Assembly (NCBI GenBank): GCA_030830875.1 | Contig: JAURMD010000167.1 | Coordinates: forward strand, 1-32,877 | Reading direction: 5' to 3' | Origin: Thermoplasmatota archaeon | GTDB taxonomy: Archaea > Thermoplasmatota > Poseidoniia > Poseidoniales > Poseidoniaceae | DNA length: 32,877 bases | Shown here: positions 19,501-26,414 of the stretch, piece after piece | How positions within the stretch are numbered: position 1 is the stretch's first letter | Layout: every line of letters begins with the position of its first letter | Position numbers and translations under genes: made by a program | Notes under the pieces: generated by a model | Told to the model about the DNA's origin: nothing | Database searches by the model: none | The model's input: only the letters and a program-made list of their open reading frames with translations

Positions 19501-21185
19501 CCAACGATTTGGTTCATGCCATCACTCGAGACCTTGGCGGCGTGGTGGGCGAGGAACGCGACATGGCGCTTGGGATGGATCTGGTGACCGGCGAACCCTT
19601 CGACCTGACCGCCGACGTGCGCAAGGGCACAACAGCGGGGACACCGAACTGGGTGCACGGGTTGGCCATGAATGCAGACGAACGGCTCGTCCTCGAAACG
19701 AACCTCAGCCGATTGACCCGTTTGACCCTGTCTGGTCGCTTGACCCTTGAACGAATCCTCGAGGACGGCACGCTGACGGAGGCCGAAGTCGAGGAGGGAA
19801 CCTTGGTGCTGGAGACGGCGAACGTCACCGGCGCTTCCGATATCATGGACGTGCTCCGCGACGGCCGTCTTGGTGACGACGAAGTGGTCGCCTTCGATTT
19901 CGACAACTGGAGCGAGCAAGGGCTTGACCTCGTTCAACGTCGAGGATGGCACCTTCGAACATGGTTGCCACAACTCCCTGCAGGCGCCATCGAAATCGAC
20001 TATGATTTCCGCATGATCGAAGGTCGTCCCACCTATGAGATCGACATCGCCTTTGCCTCATGGTTGCCAGCATACGAGGACATGTCCGTTGTTGTGAAGG
20101 GGTTGAGCGGTCAAGACGTCGACCTGCGCCTCACGGGACTGGACACATCAAGGCCCAACGACGTTGTGGTTAACATGCTGTTCTACCAAGAGCGCAACCT
20201 GACCGTGCCTCGGCTCACGCTCGACATGCACTACGACGTCGGCGTTCGACTTGATTCCGCCCATGTTGTGTTTGTCGATCACACCACGTTCACACGTGCA
20301 GAGGCCCTCATTTTCGACGTTCCACGGAGCACAAACGTCGCGGCCACCATCGGTGACGTGCTTCGGCTTGACCTGACCGTTCCCGAAGAGCACCAGAACA
20401 ACGGGCGTTCAGCGGAGGCGCTGATGATTCAGCAGCATCGTTACCTCGAGGGCCGGTGGTGGCCGGCGACCGTGTTCATGCGGGACCTCCCCGGCGAACT
20501 TCACCTCAGCACGGACCCGAGCAGCGAGTTTGACATTCGAGCCGAAACCTCGTTCCAAGGTTTGTTCACAATGGATTACACATCGAACGGAGAGGACCTC
20601 GACCTGTTCGTTCAGGCGTCGGGCCGTGCTGTGGACAGCAAAGGGGACGTCACGATGCTTGCAGAGAACCTCCCCTCGACCTTCCGCCTCGCTCCGACCG
20701 CAGACCATGGCCTTGAAATCGCGTCGAGCGGTTCCGGAGTCGAACGGGTGTACATTCGCGTTGCTGACGTCCCGTCTTCACCCGGTGTGACCCTTACCTC
20801 ACTGGAAGTTGTCGGTGAGGACCTCAAGGGTGCCACCGTGCACATGACGCGGCTCGGGGGCGCCTACCCCATCATCGTCCTTGATGGCATCACCACTGGA
20901 CGTGTGATTGCCTCGGCCAACGCGGCCGTCGAACCCGGCAAAGTGGCACCTTTCCTCGCTGATCTGCCGTTGTTTGGAAGCATGCGCTTCGATGGCCGTG
21001 CCGTCATGCTTGACACCCAGTTCACCGGCATCTTGCCCTCCGCTTCTTCACTTGGTGTGAACGGCATGGTGAGCGACCTTTCCCTCGTCGGAAGCCTCAC
21101 CGGTGGAACGGTCGAAACAAGACACGTGCTCGTCGTCGAGCCCATCACGACGGCCCTCGCGACCCTTGTTGCATGGGTGGTGTGA
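16506..21185 (+). CDS. Very large secreted beta-rich surface protein of unknown function
   Basis: Long ORF (16437-21185, 1582 aa; likely ATG at 16506), signal-like AAVFLLLMVLLPAAHPVTTA, acidic beta-rich sequence, repeated [D/N][LV]P-containing strands; weak hydrophobic C-terminus. Confidence 0.75.
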   Translation: METFAPRLLHRGVAPLPGGRRPAAVFLLLMVLLPAAHPVTTAEVVADDFGILDAMDELLAERTASSSDLLAEAAASSALASVDAAARPVGDGDAITEVGTFLDGVELRDASPMPEDHPRAYEYLLDAENHSGAGLPDNLFQTLFSLENWQLNDPLAFGLNTYAIYLNFTTKNDGPSYESWTAGTFTGDLIVGGALSLFDNQIDIDGDEDPDVVVELTIQGLVERGQGWDIELSDGLVPVPTTLWLRPIFQWRVHQIDADAPLWDDMATLEVSLMKGFAFDATLQDSSAYSIVIDTRFTQPPHEFRVGVGLQRMTFDIEGTFTDVSSLLAGLVFGGLPDGTFTLASISAPYAITIQNPDADGGSLQTECADEIWYDPASQPRVDSHSDRCGFGVGVGFVHFAPPPADGGVPDVLELAYLDTGFHPEGEGRRLPSEIDLTLRNDNLGDNSFDTVEVFTDRDADVWVHYFEDRSAITDGSGGFGNVSDARIWIRGLPSGTLPDEEIEALFTMIGEKPGSVNLPGDMPDRLSLFIGIKNFSGDASANENDPTLPVNPATPPNTLIAVAAVDDIPLLQYESSFKRGGWASDASSMTLTIEDLPPVVLVHGTFEVGTSGVDRIRPDTSSLNVVSQMLDNALIALVEIILDVGTIVNSLPTAVVGTAGSTGGSVTVACYTQVAAGWQDGTQRLTAEVGRLTFALASSDQPWLPDQDHLLLSDDTALAQVTGRTGPVDPLVPIAMSARMSGVSSVTQTFDPSDGRRVLQLDGSSTESLVVGHVLHTSGNLATAQTQAAKVSNRPDTLRLVQQPDRIAYEASAPIGTITYGGQDGTQRNALRLVGIPSDFELVIGTEIGYVSSAALQSVEIQASNASVPMTMDGDHLRFLVSEDGTSLSMRLSDVTRMRRLLPLDPGSAGPEGNSRLEMQRTSSSPFRVLLEDSTVYDDPMLGLNGRLVVDPLPANIELAVPEDEEGLGLDLPDFGTEAGVEGLSFFLGDLVTLGRLANDLVHAITRDLGGVVGEERDMALGMDLVTGEPFDLTADVRKGTTAGTPNWVHGLAMNADERLVLETNLSRLTRLTLSGRLTLERILEDGTLTEAEVEEGTLVLETANVTGASDIMDVLRDGRLGDDEVVAFDFDNWSEQGLDLVQRRGWHLRTWLPQLPAGAIEIDYDFRMIEGRPTYEIDIAFASWLPAYEDMSVVVKGLSGQDVDLRLTGLDTSRPNDVVVNMLFYQERNLTVPRLTLDMHYDVGVRLDSAHVVFVDHTTFTRAEALIFDVPRSTNVAATIGDVLRLDLTVPEEHQNNGRSAEALMIQQHRYLEGRWWPATVFMRDLPGELHLSTDPSSEFDIRAETSFQGLFTMDYTSNGEDLDLFVQASGRAVDSKGDVTMLAENLPSTFRLAPTADHGLEIASSGSGVERVYIRVADVPSSPGVTLTSLEVVGEDLKGATVHMTRLGGAYPIIVLDGITTGRVIASANAAVEPGKVAPFLADLPLFGSMRFDGRAVMLDTQFTGILPSASSLGVNGMVSDLSLVGSLTGGTVETRHVLVVEPITTALATLVAWVV

Positions 21186-21187
21186 GC

Positions 21188-21802
21188 ATGAACGACGTAC
21201 CGTTCACGCCGGACCCTGACAAGGGTCGACTGATCGACCGCGTTCGGCAGCAGATGGGGCTGGACGAAGACGTTCCCCACGAGGACGTCGTTCGCGCGGC
21301 TGAGGATGCTGCAGAACGCCTGAATCGGTTCCGAGAAGACATTCCAGTCACCAAAATCGCGATGGCCGGCGTTTCCCTGCTGCTGCTGTTCGGTTTGTTG
21401 TTGAGCGGATGGTATTGGATGCTGCCGCGTGACGGACTCACGGTGCACACAGTCTACATGCAAAAGGGTGGACACGTGGTGCTGGTCGAGGTGGAAAACG
21501 ACGGGTCCAGGCTCGTCACGGACGTCGAAGTGCAGGTTCGCTTCCTCGATGCTGAAGGCGAAGAACTGGACGTCATGGACACGCGCATGGACGGCGTCAG
21601 CGCGCACAGCGCGGTCGCAGGTGATGAGTTGGAGATGCAAGTCGTCGGGGCAACGGTGTGGGCGAACTACACCGTGTCCATTTCCCTCACCTGGACAGAT
21701 TATGCTGGAGACCGTCATACTGAGCGGTGGGAGCACGATGTCGGGGCGTGGGCGACCGAGGTCTTTGACGACCGCACCGCCCGTCGAACGTGGCCGTTCT
21801 GA
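21188..21802 (+). CDS. Single-pass membrane protein, cytoplasmic N-terminus and small extracellular beta domain
   Basis: 209 aa ORF (from 21173); soluble helical N-terminus, TM IAMAGVSLLLLFGLLLSGWYWML, then HVVLVEVENDGSRLVTDVEVQVRFLDAEGEEL resembling a small Ig-like/FxLYD-type domain. ATG at 21188 is 2 nt after the previous stop. Confidence 0.75.
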   Translation: MNDVPFTPDPDKGRLIDRVRQQMGLDEDVPHEDVVRAAEDAAERLNRFREDIPVTKIAMAGVSLLLLFGLLLSGWYWMLPRDGLTVHTVYMQKGGHVVLVEVENDGSRLVTDVEVQVRFLDAEGEELDVMDTRMDGVSAHSAVAGDELEMQVVGATVWANYTVSISLTWTDYAGDRHTERWEHDVGAWATEVFDDRTARRTWPF

Positions 21803-21830
21803 ACAAGGAGAATAGCACCACACCCCAAGC

Positions 21831-21840
21831 GATATAGTGG
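21831..21840 (+). promoter_or_regulatory. Candidate TATA-like element (gatatagtgg) upstream of the S8 protease
   Basis: AT-rich element about 25 nt before the ATG at 21861, which would give a near-leaderless transcript. Confidence 0.3.
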
Positions 21841-21860
21841 ACGCGCGGAGGCCTTAGCCT

Positions 21861-24800
21861 ATGTCGAACGGGCGTTGGCAGACCCCGCTGCTCCTCGTTC
21901 TTCTGCTCGTGTGCAGCCCGTGGACGGGGCTTGCGAAGAACGGGGTGGAGGCCGACAAGGAGGTTGCACTTCCTCCTCAAGGGTTCGCGGTCTCTGCGGA
22001 CGACTACCACGACTTTGTTGGCACCCTCAATGACGCAACGACGCCCGACCGGAGGTCCGGCGTCTCAGCCACTCGAATCGGTGTGTTTGAAAAAGAAGGG
22101 TGGACGGCCACTCGCCCCCTTCCCGCCGCATGGCTGCAACCGAGGCCAGATCTTCGGCTCGTTCTCGTTGATCCGGCAGTTCCGATGACGCAGGTCCGTT
22201 CGGAGCTTGCTGATCTTGCATCGATTGAGGTCCGGGAACTTGTGGCGCCGTCTGGACTGCTCTTGCAAGCCGCGCCCGACGCTTTCGGTGTGCTGGACCA
22301 GCGATCTGACCTGCTGGCGGTGCACAACGTTCCGGTCGCGATGTTGCTTGACGACGCGTACCTTGACGTGCTCCTGTTGGAAGGTGGCGTGGAGGCTTTG
22401 GTTGGTTCTGAAGTACGCCTCGAGGGATGGCGAGGTGAAGATGGCCCCGTGGCAGGTGTCGCGCTCTCTGGCCCCTCCCTCCACCTGCAGCAGCAGGTGG
22501 TTGAGGTGGCCGCGGAGGTGCTTTCGGACCCCGTTGAACTTGACGCAGGTCGATGGCGCGGCCGGCTCCAGACGAGCGACCTGTTTGGGCTTGCCATGCA
22601 ACCCTCACTGATGTGGGTCGGCCCCGAACCGGTCCATACCTTGCTCAACGATGTGGCACGGACCAACATGGAGGTCGCCCCCGTTGCCAATGGTTTCACC
22701 ACCTCGCTGAACGGTTCTGGCATCGTCGTCGCGGTCGCGGATTCAGGCCTCGATGCGGACCACGGCGATTTTGGCAACCGCATCATCTCAACCACCGACG
22801 TGGTCGGTGACGGCTCCACCGCCGATGCTCACTCCGGTCATGGCACGCACGTGTCCTGCACCGTTCTTGGGGACGGCAGCCGAGGTGGGTACGCAGGCAT
22901 CGCTCCACAGGCAGAGCTCATCTTCCAGGCGATGGAAAACGATCAATCCGGCCAATTCCTTTCCCCGAGCCTCAACTACATCCTCAACCAAGCCTACAAC
23001 GCTGGTGCTCGCATTCACACAAATTCGTGGGGCTCCTCGCAGGCCAGCGACCAAGGAAAATACACCTCGTCCTCCGAGGACGTCGATGACCGTTCGAACA
23101 CCTACGACCGGTACTACAACGGGCAAGAAGGTCTCCTGATCTTGTTCGCCGCTGGAAACGACGGTCCCGGCACTGGGACCGTGGGCTCGCCCTCCACCGC
23201 AAAGAACACCCTTACCGTTGGCAACCATCAGAACAGGTACGGGAACGCACCGGACGTGATCATGTCCGGTTCATCCCGGGGCCCGACCGACGATGGACGC
23301 ATCAAGCCGGACGTCGTTGCTCCTGGTGGCTATGTCCGGTCGTGCAGGGCGCAGGAAGCGCAGGACATCGCGGGGGCAACGTGGTCCAGCCAATACTACC
23401 TCGAATACACAGGGACCTCCATGGCCACACCAAACGCGGCAGGAGCAGCGGCATTGGTGCGTGAATACTTGCTTGAAGTGGCCCAGCGTCCAGCCCCCCA
23501 GGGGGCCCTGATCAAGGCGCTGCTGATCCTTGGAGCCGAGGACATTGGGACCCGCAACATCCCCAACGACGACGAAGGATGGGGACGCATCAACCTCAGG
23601 GACACCCTCGCTCCGAGCGGAGGGCGAGGAATTTGGGTTGACGACCGCTCCGTTCTCTCGAAAACGGGGAACAGCAAGACGTACGTGTTCAACGTGACGT
23701 ACGCGAACAGTCCGTTCAAGGTCGTGCTCGCATGGTCGGACGAGCGAGGCAACCGCTTCTCCACAACGCAGCTCGTCAACGACCTCGACCTCGAAGTCAT
23801 TGCTCCTGACAACACCACGTACCTAGGCAACGTCTTCAGCAACGGTCGGAGCATTCAGGCCGGCTCGCACGACACGGTCAACAACGTCGAAGTGGTGCTT
23901 GTTGATGCGGCCCAGAAAGGCATCTGGGAGGTTCGCGTGAAGGACGGAAACCATGGGGGGTCGAAGGCGCAACCCTACGCGATCGCTGTTTCTGGTCAGG
24001 GCGTGAACGATTTGCGTCCGGACCCATTGATGGTCCCAGACAGCCTCACCATGGACGCTTCCATCCCTCAAGTCGGCGACCCCGTCAACCTGCTCAGTCA
24101 GGTCATGAACATGGGCAACGTCAAGGCAGAAGGGGTTGACGTGGCCTTCATCGTGGACGGTTCAGAACTCGACCGTGTGACGTTGGACCTTTCGCCAGGT
24201 GCGATTCGCACCCTGCCGTGGACCTGGACGCCGTCCGTTGCCGGGACGTCTGAACTGCTCCTTCGCGTGGATCCTGATGGCGTCATGGACGAGGTGCAGG
24301 AGAGCAACAACGACCTGCTCATCCCGGTGAACGTCAGCGCACCGGGGGTCAAGGTCTTCGCGAGCAATGACGAACAACGGGTCTTGACGTCTGTTCAAAC
24401 GACTTCGTCGTGGAACGTGACCTTGACCAACACGGCCCTGATCGACACCAACGCTTCGTTGAGTGCCACCTCCGTCGTGCGTTCCTCGGATGGGGCGTCC
24501 ATGCCTTGGTACGTAGGATTGACCGTGGCCAACTTCAGCCTTGCAGGCCGTGGCGAAGCCTCGGTTGAGGTGACTGTGGTGCATCAAGCAGGCCCGTCAC
24601 CAGGCACCTACCTCGTTCCGTTGACCGGTCTCGACGTGGACAACGGCGTCTCCTATCCCTACAACCTCACCCTCATCGTCCCTTCGCTCGCCGAAGCGAG
24701 GATGTCCCTGGATTACAGCATCGTTCCCCTGCACCCTACCGAGCCAACGTCCTTCGAGGTTGGCTTCATCAACGACGGAAACGGACCAATTGGGTACGAC

Positions 24801-26414
24801 CTCTTCCTTCAAGCACCAACCGGTTGGTCCGCAGGCTTTGATGACCTTGGGTCTGAAGCCGGCGCGACGTCTGGTTCAACTGGATTGATGCAACAGGGAG
24901 CTGAGCGTCTAGTCAGCATCACCGTCAAACCTCCTGCGTTGAAAACCATCGCCGGGGCCGAACGGACCGTCACGCTCACCGCAATATCGCAGACCGATCC
25001 AAGCATCTCCTCGGCTTGGGACATTCCGATGGAGGTCGTCAGCGTACGTGACGTCTTGTTGACCTTGGAGTCAACCTTCGCTGCAATGCGCCCCGACGCC
25101 TCGGTCGCGCTGGTGTTCAGTTTGGAAAACCGAGGGAACGTTGACCTCGAACTGACGCCTTCCTTCGTGCTGCCCAGCGGCTGGAGCATGGACGCAGATA
25201 CCTCGCCCATCGCCCTCGCATGGACAGGGAGTGAAAACGTCCGGTACATCCTCAACGGTGACGGCAGCGGCAGGAGCGGTGCCATTGAAGTTCGGTTTGG
25301 CGACGCAGAGGGGCGCTTCACATGGGCCTCCACCATCGAAGTGCGTGACCTTCCTGCTCCGACCCTCGACTTCAACCGGCTCCTGTTGGAGGACGGCACG
25401 TCCTACGACACGCCCTACGGAGGCGGAAGCCACCCCTCAGGGGAAGCCCTGCTGTTCTCTTGGCTTGTTGGAAACGACGGTTCTGCACCATGGTCTCCAA
25501 CCGTGGCCCTCGACCTCGATGCCGGTCTGTTTGGCTCCTGCGAAGGTCCCGGGAACGTGCTTCCAGGTGCGTTCGAAGTGTTGGCTTGTGAAATCGTCAT
25601 TCCCACCGACCTGCCGGCCGGGGCGGAGGCCGCCTTCCGCATTGTGTTGGACGACGGCGAGGTGGAGCGTTCGACCGAAGTCGGATTGTTGGTCGCTGAA
25701 CTTCGCTCGCTTCGTGTTGATGGGCCAGAAGAGGTGCTGCTCGACGGCGAGGCCTCCACGTCGTCATCCTGGACCGTGACGAACGTGGGTAACGTTCGAT
25801 TGCAAGAAGTGATCTCCTTGCAGGCAACGGAGGGCTGGGTCGCCGTGCTCGACGGCGCCAGCAGCATCGACCTTGAACCAGGGGAGGCCCGCGTGCTTCG
25901 AATTGATGTGGAGCGAGAGACCGATGGAGAGGGCAGCCTTACCGTGAACATCGGAAACGGGATCGAAGGTGGTAACCTCATCGTTCCGCTTCGTGCACGG
26001 GGATTAGGGGTCATCGATGCTGATGGGACGTCCAGCCTCCTGCTTGCAGGCGGAGGGTTGGCCCTCGTGGTTCTTGTTGGTGCCGCAGCCTTGGTGCTTC
26101 GTGGTCGACGTGAACAGGTGCCTTCACGACCAACGCTCCCAAGCGTTGCGGGCAGCGTGACGACTGTTGCACCGCCGTCGACCATGGCTCAGACCGCTCA
26201 ACCGTCCTCTGCTTCGGTGGTCGCTCCAACCGCTCCGACTTCAGAAGCACGTCCATCCGTGCCGTGCTGGGGATGCAGGCAAACCATCGAAGGAGCGACG
26301 GTGGGTTGCCGAGGGTGTGGAGCCCGATTCCATGCTCCAGGGAGCACCGCCTGCATCCTTCCATCGTCATGCCCAAATTGTGGGCAGCCAGCCTCCACCT
26401 TCGTGGCCGCGTGA
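21861..26414 (+). CDS. Membrane-anchored subtilisin-like (S8) serine protease with CARDB/NEW3-like domains and C-terminal Cys/His cluster
   Basis: Catalytic Asp VVAVADSGLDADH, His HSGHGTHVS, Ser YTGTSMATPNAAGAAALV; Kp43-like C-terminal jelly roll (NDLDLEVIAPDNTTYLGN...GIWEVRVKDG); CARDB-like DPLMVPDSLTMDASIPQVGDPVNLLSQVMNMGNVKAEGVDVAFIVDG; TM LLLAGGGLALVVLVGAAALVL then RGRRE. Confidence 0.95.
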   Translation: MSNGRWQTPLLLVLLLVCSPWTGLAKNGVEADKEVALPPQGFAVSADDYHDFVGTLNDATTPDRRSGVSATRIGVFEKEGWTATRPLPAAWLQPRPDLRLVLVDPAVPMTQVRSELADLASIEVRELVAPSGLLLQAAPDAFGVLDQRSDLLAVHNVPVAMLLDDAYLDVLLLEGGVEALVGSEVRLEGWRGEDGPVAGVALSGPSLHLQQQVVEVAAEVLSDPVELDAGRWRGRLQTSDLFGLAMQPSLMWVGPEPVHTLLNDVARTNMEVAPVANGFTTSLNGSGIVVAVADSGLDADHGDFGNRIISTTDVVGDGSTADAHSGHGTHVSCTVLGDGSRGGYAGIAPQAELIFQAMENDQSGQFLSPSLNYILNQAYNAGARIHTNSWGSSQASDQGKYTSSSEDVDDRSNTYDRYYNGQEGLLILFAAGNDGPGTGTVGSPSTAKNTLTVGNHQNRYGNAPDVIMSGSSRGPTDDGRIKPDVVAPGGYVRSCRAQEAQDIAGATWSSQYYLEYTGTSMATPNAAGAAALVREYLLEVAQRPAPQGALIKALLILGAEDIGTRNIPNDDEGWGRINLRDTLAPSGGRGIWVDDRSVLSKTGNSKTYVFNVTYANSPFKVVLAWSDERGNRFSTTQLVNDLDLEVIAPDNTTYLGNVFSNGRSIQAGSHDTVNNVEVVLVDAAQKGIWEVRVKDGNHGGSKAQPYAIAVSGQGVNDLRPDPLMVPDSLTMDASIPQVGDPVNLLSQVMNMGNVKAEGVDVAFIVDGSELDRVTLDLSPGAIRTLPWTWTPSVAGTSELLLRVDPDGVMDEVQESNNDLLIPVNVSAPGVKVFASNDEQRVLTSVQTTSSWNVTLTNTALIDTNASLSATSVVRSSDGASMPWYVGLTVANFSLAGRGEASVEVTVVHQAGPSPGTYLVPLTGLDVDNGVSYPYNLTLIVPSLAEARMSLDYSIVPLHPTEPTSFEVGFINDGNGPIGYDLFLQAPTGWSAGFDDLGSEAGATSGSTGLMQQGAERLVSITVKPPALKTIAGAERTVTLTAISQTDPSISSAWDIPMEVVSVRDVLLTLESTFAAMRPDASVALVFSLENRGNVDLELTPSFVLPSGWSMDADTSPIALAWTGSENVRYILNGDGSGRSGAIEVRFGDAEGRFTWASTIEVRDLPAPTLDFNRLLLEDGTSYDTPYGGGSHPSGEALLFSWLVGNDGSAPWSPTVALDLDAGLFGSCEGPGNVLPGAFEVLACEIVIPTDLPAGAEAAFRIVLDDGEVERSTEVGLLVAELRSLRVDGPEEVLLDGEASTSSSWTVTNVGNVRLQEVISLQATEGWVAVLDGASSIDLEPGEARVLRIDVERETDGEGSLTVNIGNGIEGGNLIVPLRARGLGVIDADGTSSLLLAGGGLALVVLVGAAALVLRGRREQVPSRPTLPSVAGSVTTVAPPSTMAQTAQPSSASVVAPTAPTSEARPSVPCWGCRQTIEGATVGCRGCGARFHAPGSTACILPSSCPNCGQPASTFVAA

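Noticed and set aside
20864-21823. 319 aa antisense ORF at the end of the giant secreted gene
   Set aside because: Covers two coherent + strand genes with signal/TM features; no domain seen in the antisense product.
26264-26413. N-terminal extension of the 1033 aa ORF
   Set aside because: Lies inside the S8 protease C-terminus; the signal peptide is downstream, so ATG at 26414 (or 26465) is preferred.
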